Shown piece after piece: positions 53,584-60,902 of a DNA stretch of 64,000 nucleotides. Source of the DNA: Pedobacter cryoconitis (lineage in GTDB: Bacteria > Bacteroidota > Bacteroidia > Sphingobacteriales > Sphingobacteriaceae). The DNA lies in the NCBI RefSeq assembly GCF_014200605.1, contig NZ_JACHCE010000011.1:159838-223837 (forward strand). Reading direction: 5' to 3'. Position 1 is the stretch's first letter; each line of letters begins with the position of its first letter. Under the pieces are notes generated by a model, which did no database searches, was not told the origin of the DNA, and worked only from the letters and a program-made list of their open reading frames with translations. The position numbers were made by a program, and so were the translations under genes.

Positions 53584-53838
53584 TCAGATGTGCTTATCCA
53601 TTAGCAGATAAACAAAGGTCATAAAAACCAAAGCCAGTAAACACAAGATTATTCTGATCAATACAAGCTCTAACGTATTCCACACTCCTAAGCTGTTCAG
53701 AGAAGAATAAAAAGCGATACTCATTTTTAATCGGCTTTGACCATTTTTCCATATTCTAGTTCATGCTTGCTAAACCGTTCTTTAGTGAAGCATTGACTTC
53801 GGACAAATCTGGTGTCTGAATGACAATGTGTTTGCCAA
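53584..53838 (-). pseudogene. Frameshifted partial copy of the 54793 mobilization-accessory gene
   Basis: Aligns closely, base by base, with the 3' half of the gene at 54793-55215, including the segment encoding EQLRSVEYVRA and the end YLLMDKHI. One extra base near 53671 (GCTTGTA where the intact gene has GCCGTA) shifts the frame before the membrane helix. The stop is TGA one codon early. The 5' half is missing, replaced beyond about 53838 by unrelated DNA. A dead duplicate, probably left by recombination inside the element. Confidence 0.85.
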
Positions 53839-53847
53839 CTACTATTA

Positions 53848-53962
53848 TTGGAAAACAACGCACCAAACGAAGTTATTCTAACAAACCGCTGTATACCGAA
53901 CGGTATGTACGGTGATGAGAGGAAGATAGCCATTATTTGGCTATCTTCCTACTCTATTCTTT
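53848..53962 (+). mobile_element. Remnant of a group II intron 3' end (domains V and VI)
   Basis: CGCTGT-ATACC-GAAC-GGTAT-GT-ACGGTG (53888-53915) folds like intron domain V: lower helix, 2-nt bulge, upper helix and tetraloop. It carries a CGC catalytic-triad-like start. It is followed by a 13-bp hairpin AGGAAGATAGCCA/TGGCTATCTTCCT (53920-53950) and CTACTCTATT, as in domain VI and the 3' splice end. The bases before it (encoding NAPNEVILTNR) resemble the end of an intron maturase. No maturase gene remains. The call rests on recalled pattern. Confidence 0.5.
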
Positions 53963-53981
53963 GATTTATTCGGATACCGAA

Positions 53982-54407
53982 TTACTTTTCACGGGTGTAT
54001 TTCGTGTCAGAAGCACCTTTCATTGTTAGAACAAGTGTTGAATCAGTTAGGTCTTTAATTAATGTAGTATCAACATACGAACCAGTTGTTTTAACACCCT
54101 CTGTGTGATTCGACAACAACAATGTGTCGCCTTTTAATTTCCATTTTTCATAAATTAATGTGTGTATATTGATCGAACTTGCTGATCCATCAGAATTTAA
54201 CTGAATACCCTGTTTGCTAGGTTCTTGTCCGGGAATCGGCTGAACCCATTTTCCGATTATTCTTTCGGCTAGAGCTGATCCGTTTTTTACTGTTGTTGAA
54301 TCCCCCTGTTTTGGGTTAGCATTATTTTCATGATTCTGTTGGTTATTTTGGCAGGCAGTACCAAATAAGATCATGATTGCGGCTAAAGAGAAAAAAGATT
54401 TTTTCAT
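53982..54407 (-). CDS. Lipocalin-like lipoprotein
   Basis: A 141-residue lipoprotein. The ATG at 54407 gives a proper signal (MKKSFFSLAAIMILFGTAC) with lipobox FGTAC; an ATG ten codons earlier spoils it. An Asn-rich spacer (NNQQNHENNANP) leads to a lipocalin-like beta barrel that begins with IIGKWVQPIPGQE and contains GIQLNSDGSASSIN, WKLKGDTLLLSNHTEG and TLVLTMKGASD. Such proteins are frequent in Bacteroidota and bind unknown ligands. It is separate from the mob operon and has no clear link to mobility. Confidence 0.8.
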   Translation of the reverse strand: MKKSFFSLAAIMILFGTACQNNQQNHENNANPKQGDSTTVKNGSALAERIIGKWVQPIPGQEPSKQGIQLNSDGSASSINIHTLIYEKWKLKGDTLLLSNHTEGVKTTGSYVDTTLIKDLTDSTLVLTMKGASDTKYTREK

Positions 54408-54500
54408 ATTTACTTTGGATGAGTTCATAGGGAGCAAGTTAACTCATCATTCTTTAGAATACGAATCATTGTGTAGTATTCTAAATTTAAATACTGCATA

Positions 54501-54611
54501 ATGAATAGGAAATTGAAGCATATCCTGAAAGTATTGGCAATAATATTAACTGCTGCTTCGACAAATGAAGCCACCCCATTAATCAAAATCAGTATTAAAG
54601 AACAAAATTAA
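54501..54611 (+). CDS. Possible 36-residue hydrophobic peptide
   Basis: Reads MNRKLKHILKVLAIILTAAS followed by TNEATPLIKISIKEQN. A basic start and one hydrophobic helix recall the tiny 'smalltalk' type peptides of Bacteroidota, but the usual C-terminal Gly/Cys pattern is absent. It is followed 33 bp later by a perfect hairpin. Otherwise 54408-54792 contains no gene. Coding status uncertain. Confidence 0.3.
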   Translation: MNRKLKHILKVLAIILTAASTNEATPLIKISIKEQN

Positions 54612-54644
54612 ATTTTGAGAGCCCATTAGTAACGTTAGGTAACC

Positions 54645-54689
54645 AACCAAAAGCGGCAATTTTCAAATCGAAAATTGCCGCTTTTGGTT
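54645..54689. terminator. Perfect 20-bp inverted repeat
   Basis: AACCAAAAGCGGCAATTTTC, 5-nt loop, then its exact complement. It lies between the small peptide frame and the end of the mob operon. It is probably a bidirectional terminator, although the T tract is short; a protein or transposon recognition site is the alternative. Confidence 0.55.
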
Positions 54690-54792
54690 AAGATGGGCAC
54701 TATTATGAAATTTTATTAGGCGGGTTCGAGGCTAAAACGAGTTATAATACAGCTCTTTCTTATTGACATGCAGTTAAATTTAGATCAAAAAA

Positions 54793-55215
54793 TTATTGGA
54801 TGTGCTTATCCATTAGCAGATAAGCAAAAATCAAAAAGACCAAACCGATAGATCCCAGGATTATTCTGGTCAATACGGCCCTAACGTATTCCACACTCCT
54901 AAGCTGCTCGGAAAAAAACAAAAAGCGATATTCTTTTTTGAGCGGCTTCGGCCATTTTTCCATACTCTGGTTCATAATGGCTAAACCATTCTTTAGTGTA
55001 GCATTGACTTCGGACAAATCCGGTGCAGGAGCTTGAATGACCATGTTGCTAATTTTTTTTTCAAAGTCAATTAGTAAGGCTTGGGTTTGCTCTTCCTTTG
55101 CCAAAAGTGCTTCTTTCATAGTAGAAAGTTCCTTTTCCAGCAGTTCCGTCTTTTTGATCAGGCTTTCTACCACTTCGTCTATAACTGTTTTTTCAGGTGT
55201 TTGTTGATTGCTCAT
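54793..55215 (-). CDS. Coiled-coil membrane protein of the mobilization operon
   Basis: A 140-residue protein with a long coiled coil (residues 10-58, VVESLIKKTELLEKELSTMKEALLAKEEQ) and one C-terminal membrane helix (RIILGSIGLVFLIFAYLLM), so the coil faces the cytosol. It lies 47 bp after the relaxase gene in the same direction. This position and topology suggest a tether of the relaxosome to the membrane or the helper's coupling protein, which is inference. A decayed second copy is at 53584. Confidence 0.7.
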   Translation of the reverse strand: MSNQQTPEKTVIDEVVESLIKKTELLEKELSTMKEALLAKEEQTQALLIDFEKKISNMVIQAPAPDLSEVNATLKNGLAIMNQSMEKWPKPLKKEYRFLFFSEQLRSVEYVRAVLTRIILGSIGLVFLIFAYLLMDKHIQ

Positions 55216-55262
55216 ATTAAGTTTCTCTCTTTAAATGTTGAGTTTAAAAATCATTAGTTCTC

Positions 55263-56258
55263 TTACCTTGTATTGGTGCGGGCTTGTCCCTTACGTTGCC
55301 TTTTACGGCCGTAAATAGCCTCATCATCAACGTCATCTGATATGTCAATTCCGGGATTTAGTGTGTCCAAATATTTGGTCTGCGGCTCGTGCTGCAAGTA
55401 TTGCGTTTGCGGTTCCTGATTTAAATAATGGGTTTCATGTTCGGACTGCTGTATTACTTCCCTAAGCTGGTCGGCTAGATTCTTAGGATGTACCTTTCTT
55501 TCTTTTTGCTGCTGCTCTTGCTGCTCCTGCACACGGTCAGTTATTGTTTTACTTATTTTTCCATAGCTCATACTGCGGTCGATCTCCGATCCTTTAAATT
55601 GGTATTCGCCTTTACTAAAACTGATCCCCTGCACTTCCGCAGTTCCATTTTTATATTTATACAGCATACTGATACCCTGTTTAGCCAGTTGCTTTTGCAG
55701 CTCGTCCATGCTTTTAACTGTCGGTAGTATTGCTTTGATCTGATCGTGAATCTGATACTTTACCTTATCCGCTCCTTTAAGCCGCTGACGGTTTACCCTA
55801 TCTTTGCCCTTTGCCATATGGAAACCGCACTTTAAGGTAAGCGCCTTGCTTACTTTTACATTGTTCCACCGCTGGTTAGCATCACTTATCGTTTTGCCCT
55901 CATTGTCTACCCGGTTGTAAACAATGTGCAAGTGATCGTGATTGGTATCGTGATGCCTGACCATTAGCACCTGCGTATCGGTAATCTTCATCTTTTTCAG
56001 GTACTCCTTGGCAATGCTCACCATCAGTTCATCGGTAAGTTTTGGACTGTCCTCAGGGCTCCAGTTTAGTGCAATATGGCCTACCGCTTGTCCTAATCCT
56101 GGGCGCATTTTCCGCTGCATGTTAAAGTCGGCAATCGTGTGTGCTACCTCACCTGTGCGCAGGCCATCCGCATCCAGTACAACTGCACCTTCTTTCAACA
56201 TGCAGTATTCTACACAGCCTTTAAAGCTCTTGCCGGATTTAGGTATCTTTCCCATCAT
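55263..56258 (-). CDS. mobB: Relaxase, MobA/VirD2 (MOBP) family
   Basis: Cuts one strand at oriT and pilots the DNA. Residues 1-150 form the relaxase domain. The presumed nucleophile Tyr18 is in GCVEYCMLKEG. The metal-binding three-His motif is HHDTNHDHLHIV near residue 105, followed by N-x-V-D. After residue 245 come a Gln-rich stretch and three short near-repeats (ETHYLNQ, PQTQYLQ, PQTKYLD), then a basic tail (GRKRQRKGQ). The gene overlaps mobC by 20 bp. At 331 residues it is a short relaxase, as in mobilizable Bacteroides elements. Confidence 0.92.
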   Translation of the reverse strand: MMGKIPKSGKSFKGCVEYCMLKEGAVVLDADGLRTGEVAHTIADFNMQRKMRPGLGQAVGHIALNWSPEDSPKLTDELMVSIAKEYLKKMKITDTQVLMVRHHDTNHDHLHIVYNRVDNEGKTISDANQRWNNVKVSKALTLKCGFHMAKGKDRVNRQRLKGADKVKYQIHDQIKAILPTVKSMDELQKQLAKQGISMLYKYKNGTAEVQGISFSKGEYQFKGSEIDRSMSYGKISKTITDRVQEQQEQQQKERKVHPKNLADQLREVIQQSEHETHYLNQEPQTQYLQHEPQTKYLDTLNPGIDISDDVDDEAIYGRKRQRKGQARTNTR

Positions 56259-56652
56259 CGCTGTTCAGATATTTAAGGGTCTGATCGATTTCTGTTAACA
56301 GGAGGCCGCAACTAATCGCAATACTCATAATCCCATTGGTATGCGCACGCTTGGTCAGCTGGTTCAGGTTATTGGCCATGCCTGCCAGTAGGTGCAGGAC
56401 ACGACTGTCCTCGGCTGTTATTCTGGCTACAACCTTTGCTTTCAGGGCAGCCGCCCTGATCCAGTCGCTGACCCGCATGCCCGCCTGCCGAGCTTTGGAT
56501 TCAATCAGGAAACGCTCTGTAGTGGTCAGCCGGACACGGATGCCGCTGGCTCGTTTGATCCTTTTTTGCGGTGCGCCGCCCTTATGTTTGGGGCGGTCAC
56601 CTGTCTGATTGATCTGATCTTTCAGACCGCTTTTTGATAATGTACTGGTCAT
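56239..56652 (-). CDS. mobC: Mobilization protein MobC
   Basis: Relaxosome accessory protein that binds oriT and helps melt it. A basic N-terminus (PKHKGGAPQKRIKR) precedes an RHH-like strand-helix-helix (GIRVRLTTTERFLIESKARQAGMRVSDWIRAAAL). The MobC core ends in AGMANNLNQLTKRAHTNG. Length 137 is typical. Its start borders the hairpin-rich region proposed as oriT, and its stop overlaps the relaxase start, so the two are translationally coupled. Confidence 0.92.
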   Translation of the reverse strand: MTSTLSKSGLKDQINQTGDRPKHKGGAPQKRIKRASGIRVRLTTTERFLIESKARQAGMRVSDWIRAAALKAKVVARITAEDSRVLHLLAGMANNLNQLTKRAHTNGIMSIAISCGLLLTEIDQTLKYLNSDDGKDT

Positions 56653-56917
56653 AGTTTCTCACGTATTAAAATGACTTATCGGCTCTTAATTCTGCGCTTT
56701 GCACCTTCATGCGACCATCGGGAGCTTGAAGCAAGTTGTCCCCTTGCCGCAGGCTTGGGGGAGTTTTTGTGTAACAAAAACACAAACTTGCTTCCTACAA
56801 ACCGCATAAGTTTGGCGTGCTGAAAGCTTCGCCTTACTTCCTGCGGTTTCCATTACCCGGATAGCTCCTGAAAGGAGCGTCCGAGTAAAAAACTACGCCG
56901 GGTTCCCCGGCACCTTT
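56653..56917. other. Candidate origin of transfer (oriT)
   Basis: A 265-bp gene-free, GC-richer stretch before mobC with nested inverted repeats. GAAGCAAGTT 56728-56737 pairs with 56785-56794, enclosing CCCC-TT-GCC/GGC-TT-GGGG and an AGTTT/AAACT pair. AAACCGCA 56799-56806 pairs with 56842-56849. GCTCCT-GAA-AGGAGC lies at 56864-56878. Its position beside MobC and the relaxase, and the clustered repeats, are typical of oriT. The nick site cannot be fixed by eye. Confidence 0.6.
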
Positions 56918-57244
56918 TCATTGGTCTGGTAGTCGCTCTGGTCGGAGCGGCCACCAGACCAGACTTCCCTTTAGTGGATGGTAGGAAGGCTGGTAACGGA
57001 TGTATCCAAATTCATCCAGTTCACGAATGCACTTGTGATAGGTCGCTATAGATGCAATCCTGGAAAAAGCCATCAGCTTTTTGCGAGTGACAGCAAATGG
57101 ATTTTTAAAACCGCTTTGCTGCCAGCAGACAAATAGTGCGGTAAATAGGCTGATATGGGTGGCAAGCATTCTGCCATCCGACCCCATACGCCTGACCCAT
57201 TTACCATAATCAGCTGCCTTACTTTGGATACCTGTTTCTGTCAT
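56918..57244 (-). CDS. Winged-helix-like protein of mobilizable elements
   Basis: A 108-residue protein. Residues 45-95 (PFAVTRKKLMAFSRIASIATYHKCIRELDEFGYIRYQPS) look like a winged helix with a recognition helix and a wing ending YHPLKGS. Similar small proteins sit near excisionase-type genes in other Bacteroidota elements. Its ATG overlaps the stop of the preceding HTH gene by 4 bp, so translation is coupled. Probably a regulator of excision or mobilization; target unknown. Confidence 0.65.
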   Translation of the reverse strand: MTETGIQSKAADYGKWVRRMGSDGRMLATHISLFTALFVCWQQSGFKNPFAVTRKKLMAFSRIASIATYHKCIRELDEFGYIRYQPSYHPLKGSLVWWPLRPERLPDQ

Positions 57245-57501
57245 GGCTGACCTCCCTCTAATAGTTTGGTGATGTCTTCTAATTTATAATACATCATCCC
57301 GCCGATCTTTGTGTAACGTAATGTTCCGTTAATGCGCAGGTTTTGTAATGTACCCGGTGAAATATTCAGCATCTTGCGTACTTCTGCGCTTTTAAGCCAT
57401 TCTTTGGCCTTTTCTTGTGGTTTGACAATGGTTTTAATCTCATTCAGCAGCTCAGTCTTAAACTGCCTTAAATCGTCCTTGGTGATGATTTCTACTTGCA
57501 T
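57241..57501 (-). CDS. Excisionase-type HTH protein
   Basis: An 86-residue protein. A charged helix (KDDLRQFKTELLNEIKTIV) precedes a MerR/HTH_17 winged helix (WLKSAEVRKMLNISPGTLQNLRINGTLRYTKIGG, then YYKLEDITKLLEGG). This type includes excisionases of Bacteroides elements, so it is a fair candidate for the directionality factor of the integrase. Next to it lie tandem repeats that could be its binding site. Confidence 0.8.
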   Translation of the reverse strand: MQVEIITKDDLRQFKTELLNEIKTIVKPQEKAKEWLKSAEVRKMLNISPGTLQNLRINGTLRYTKIGGMMYYKLEDITKLLEGGQP

Positions 57502-57573
57502 CTTATTCTCCTTTATTTGATGATTGCATATGCTTCCTTATGAGTGGTAGGTATCTGATATTTCCCTATTAAA

Positions 57574-57639
57574 TAGCTATATAACTATTCAGATATACAG
57601 CCTATTAGCTATATGACTATTTAAAGATATATAGCCTAT
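57574..57639. repeat. Two abutting direct repeats of 32 and 34 bp
   Basis: Copies 57574-57605 and 57606-57639 both run TAGCTATAT-x-ACTATT ... AGATATA-x-AGCCTAT, differing by a few bases and a 2-bp insertion. A bare CCTATT precedes the first. They fill most of the space between two HTH genes, so they could be operators, excisionase sites or iterons. Confidence 0.75.
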
Positions 57640-57642
57640 TGC

Positions 57643-57918
57643 TTATGTACTGTCAGCAGTTTGCCGTCGCATAATTTCCAGTACTTTGCTACGCTCGAAA
57701 AACACTCGTTTATGTAGCCGCAAAAAGGGCAACCCTTTTTTCATCCAGTCTGTTAGGGTGACAAGAGAAACGCCAAGTTCGGCAGCTAGTTCCTGTTTGG
57801 ACAATAGCTGTTCTTCCTGTGGCAGTTGATTGCCGCCCGTTCTGAAATGTTGTTGAAGTTCTGCCCTTACCGCATCACGGATGCACTTGCTAAGGGCTTG
57901 TTCGTTGATAATTTCCAT
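57643..57918 (-). CDS. HTH_17 / excisionase-like protein
   Basis: A 91-residue protein. An N-terminal helix (EQALSKCIRDAVRAELQQHFR) precedes a winged helix (LLSKQELAAELGVSLVTLTDWMKKGLPFLRLHKRVFFERSKVLEIMRR). The DWMKKGLPF wing is typical of element-borne excisionase-like proteins. Its stop lies 4 bp from the tandem repeats. With the 57241 gene this makes two related HTH proteins in one element. The role could be replication control or excision. Confidence 0.75.
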   Translation of the reverse strand: MEIINEQALSKCIRDAVRAELQQHFRTGGNQLPQEEQLLSKQELAAELGVSLVTLTDWMKKGLPFLRLHKRVFFERSKVLEIMRRQTADST

Positions 57919-58092
57919 AGCCTTTGAATTTGGCTCAAAGAAATGCTATGGAACTCATGATTATTAACCACGGGATTTCTTGTGGTTAAATTAAAGGGGG
58001 ATTTGATAAGTTGATGTTACTTTCAAATAACTGAAAGATAAGTTACTATTAAATAAGACAAAGTAAACTTATACAATGGTAATTCGCTACAT

Positions 58093-58851
58093 TCAACTAC
58101 GCTTTTTTGCGGGATTGATCTTGAAAAGCTTGTCCTTATCGGCAATCTCTTTGTATTTGTTGCCAAGGTTTTTCTTATCGGTCGGGAAATAGCGATGTAT
58201 TGTGTAAAAATTGATCTCTTCATGATCCTCCCGGAAGAACTTGCAGATCATCCTTCGCCAGATGATCTGATCCGCTGGATACAATAGTTCAAAACCGTCA
58301 GGTAATTTGATTTCCTGTAGCTGGTGCATAATATCATATAAGGTATGTGACCGACCTGCCCTGATATTGATATAGCCATCCTTTTCCAGTACGGTCGCTT
58401 TTTTTAGTTCTTCTTTTAACCTGGCAATCTCTGATTGCTGCTTCCTGATTTCCGCATGCTGATCAGCAATAATTTCGGGCAAGGTCTTTTGGGTATGCCA
58501 CCGATCAATGGAACGAAGATACTTTTGAAAGTGCAGCAACTTTTCCAATATCTCCATATCCAGCGCATGACTTGAATTAAAAGGGTTTTTATGGTCAATA
58601 AAGTTGATACGTCTTAGCACGATCTGCCACACAAACGTGAAAAATTCCTGTTCGCCCTGTGGCTCCTTTCCTAAAAAGTAGATTAGGTGATAATGGTAAT
58701 ATGCACCATATTCCAGATCGGGCAGAGTAAATAGTTTTTTAATGAAAAGGTTGTCCTCGAAGCCGGTCTTTAGCCCGGTAAAAATTCCGATATCATAACG
58801 ATGTGGGTTGAGATCAAAAGGTTCGTGTGGTTTGAAATATTTGTTGGCCAT
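58093..58851 (-). CDS. Hypothetical element protein with central coiled coil
   Basis: A 252-residue soluble protein. The N-terminal half is aromatic-rich (LEYGAYYHYHLIYFLG). A coiled coil lies at residues 128-155 (DQHAEIRKQQSEIARLKEELKKA). The C-terminal part reads INIRAGRSHTLYDIMHQLQEIK and later FYTIHRYFPTDKK, ending in basic NPAKKRS. It is the first of the leftward run 58851-56918. I cannot name it; a replication or regulatory role is possible from its place beside HTH genes and repeats. Confidence 0.6.
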   Translation of the reverse strand: MANKYFKPHEPFDLNPHRYDIGIFTGLKTGFEDNLFIKKLFTLPDLEYGAYYHYHLIYFLGKEPQGEQEFFTFVWQIVLRRINFIDHKNPFNSSHALDMEILEKLLHFQKYLRSIDRWHTQKTLPEIIADQHAEIRKQQSEIARLKEELKKATVLEKDGYINIRAGRSHTLYDIMHQLQEIKLPDGFELLYPADQIIWRRMICKFFREDHEEINFYTIHRYFPTDKKNLGNKYKEIADKDKLFKINPAKKRS

Positions 58852-58964
58852 GGCTTCGGGTTTTAGTTCTTCTGATCGACATAATTTAGGAAATCAATTG
58901 TGCAAGTCTTTTTAAACATAATGAGTATTCCGGTTTCCCGTAAAAAAAACAGAATACATACTAA

Positions 58965-58972
58965 TACATTTG
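58965..58972 (+). promoter_or_regulatory. Possible -7 box for the cargo operon
   Basis: TACATTTG in the 440-bp gap 58852-59292. No matching -33 box is seen. It lies 95 nt before a short signal-peptide frame. The rest of the gap is very AT-rich. Confidence 0.35.
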
Positions 58973-59066
58973 AACGTAATAAATGAAATAAGGTATAAAA
59001 TTGTAAAATTAAATTAACTTTAAAAAGTTTAACAATATCTTAAATTGCACCAATTAAACATTATAA

Positions 59067-59293
59067 ATGAAAAAATTAACGCTTATTATTTTGTTCATTT
59101 TTAGCTGTTTGACAAGTTTCAGTCAATCTATTCCTTTAATTCACAAATGAAAAGAACGATCTCAATGCCTCATGGCTCTTGTAATTATCGTGCCTCAGTA
59201 CCAGGTGTAATTCCAAACATAGGTACAGAAAACATGCAAGGTAATCATACCTATACTTGGCAACTCTATATAACTACAGAAAGAAAAAAGTAA
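59067..59293 (+). pseudogene. Remnant of a small secreted protein: two overlapping short frames
   Basis: Frame 1 (59067-59150) reads MKKLTLIILFIFSCLTSFSQ then SIPLIHK and stops: a signal peptide with no mature protein. Frame 2 (59147-59293) opens at the overlapping ATGA and encodes 48 residues (MKRTISMPHGSCNYRASV...). Its TAA overlaps the ATG of the next gene (TAATG). Either it is one gene broken by a frameshift, or two tiny coupled leader peptides. Confidence 0.4.
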
Positions 59294-60891
59294 TGTTCAT
59301 AAATCCAATTGAAATTTTAGGTTTACAAAATATTGAGGCTAGTACGCTTGATGTTAGCCAAATAAAAAAGGCCAAACGAAAACTTTTTGCAGATATTGAT
59401 TTATCAGATGATGGTATCCTTGAATATTTGGGGCTCCAAATAACAAAAACAGACTGTGAAAAGGCAATTGACGAATTAGAAAGTAAGGAGATAATGGAAT
59501 TTTACTGCTATTTATCAGTCAATAAAAAGTTAAATGATTTTTTGGTAAATGGGAATGAGAACATTTTTCAAAACTTTAAGCAGGAAGGCATTTTCATGCT
59601 TGATGAATTTATAAATTTCATTAACCCTTATTTTTCAGCAAGATTTGACCGAAGCCTTGTAAAAGCTTTTAGGAATAGGGACGAAGTTTTTTTAAACACA
59701 ATTCTGAGAACCCAGCCACTCATTAATTCAATTAATTTAAATGGTGCATTTAAAAGCTTAAGTACTGAAATTGAAAGTAGAATAGTTGAAATACAAAAAA
59801 TAACCAGATTAATTAAGAATGCAGAATCAACTTATACCAATAAGAATATTGAATCAGTCATTTTAACTGTTGAAACTGTTTTTCCAACAAACATACTAAA
59901 TTTATTACCATCCTACTTTCAAAGTCAGATTAATAAGATAGCTGATACTTTAAATTTTTTATCCATAGCAGTTTGGGAGGAATTAGATTCAGCAAAAACC
60001 GCTATGCAATTATTGGAACTTACCCTAAGTTTAAACACTGAAAGTCTCAGTAAGCCCACTTTTGAAAAGAACTATAGCATTATTAAGCTCAGACATAAAG
60101 AACAAGTCGAGCAGGAATTAAATGCACCAACATTAAAGAAATGGGCTGTTATGTTATTAGAAATTCAGCAATTTATTCCTTTAGTTGAAAGTAAGGAACT
60201 GGATGCAGGGATTGCGAACACTAAAGTTGTTAATCTTTTTAGCGTTCCTGAATTAAATGATTTGCCAACGTTTGCAAATGAAATAAGACTTCAACTCGGA
60301 TATGCAATAGGAAGCCTTTCGATAGCTTGTTGGAATAAACAAAGTGACATAAAGGCATCGTTGAATTTAATTAACCACGCTTTACAAATCAAACTCCCTG
60401 ATAGTGCAAAGACTAAATTCGAAGAAGATAAAGCTGAACTTATAGAATTAGATAAGAAGTATAAAGGCATTCTCATTTGTTATTTTTGCGACAAAAATCC
60501 ACCATATGAACCTAGTCGTTTTATAAAAACAATTTATAAAGAAACTTATCGTACTTATTTACCAAGAAAAGTTGAATTTTCTATATCTGAAGTGACCATT
60601 CCTAGATGTAAAAGTTGTAAGGAAATCCATTCAAAAGGACATAATAAATATATTTTGATTATGTTCTGCTGCATGGTTATAGGGGCAATAGCCGGAGCTT
60701 TTAAAGATGAACACTATATATGGGGTGGGATTATTGGATTAGTTGTAGGATGGTTTGCAGGTAAATCAATTGCGAGTGAGCAAATCAAGCAAAATGGAAT
60801 AAAAGACATATCGGAATCGACACTCAAAAGTCATCCACTACTATTTGACCGCGTAAAAGCGGGATGGGGATTCTCAAAACCAACTGCATAA
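59293..60891 (+). CDS. Membrane-anchored zinc-ribbon protein with J-domain-like N-terminus
   Basis: A 532-residue protein. The first 65 residues (NPIEILGL...IKKAKRKLFADIDLSDDG) follow J-domain helices I to III but lack HPD. A helical, TPR-like middle (100-385) leads to a zinc ribbon with C396-x2-C399 and C439-x2-C442. Two Gly-rich membrane helices follow (about 453-470 and 475-494), then a cytosolic tail. The ATG at 59293 is chosen because INPIEILGL follows at once and the frame overlaps the previous stop; an ATG at 59257 adds 12 residues. First gene of the Hsp70 operon. The J-like call is pattern-based inference. Confidence 0.65.
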   Translation: MFINPIEILGLQNIEASTLDVSQIKKAKRKLFADIDLSDDGILEYLGLQITKTDCEKAIDELESKEIMEFYCYLSVNKKLNDFLVNGNENIFQNFKQEGIFMLDEFINFINPYFSARFDRSLVKAFRNRDEVFLNTILRTQPLINSINLNGAFKSLSTEIESRIVEIQKITRLIKNAESTYTNKNIESVILTVETVFPTNILNLLPSYFQSQINKIADTLNFLSIAVWEELDSAKTAMQLLELTLSLNTESLSKPTFEKNYSIIKLRHKEQVEQELNAPTLKKWAVMLLEIQQFIPLVESKELDAGIANTKVVNLFSVPELNDLPTFANEIRLQLGYAIGSLSIACWNKQSDIKASLNLINHALQIKLPDSAKTKFEEDKAELIELDKKYKGILICYFCDKNPPYEPSRFIKTIYKETYRTYLPRKVEFSISEVTIPRCKSCKEIHSKGHNKYILIMFCCMVIGAIAGAFKDEHYIWGGIIGLVVGWFAGKSIASEQIKQNGIKDISESTLKSHPLLFDRVKAGWGFSKPTA

Positions 60892-60902
60892 ATAAACAAG
60901 CT

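Noticed and set aside
53727..53933. Reading frame of 68 codons on the minus strand
   Set aside because: It overlaps the frameshifted gene copy and the intron-like tail in another frame, and its peptide looks random.
54501..54611. Calling this a confirmed 'smalltalk' peptide
   Set aside because: The helix is similar in kind, but the family's C-terminal pattern is missing; listed only as a possible peptide.
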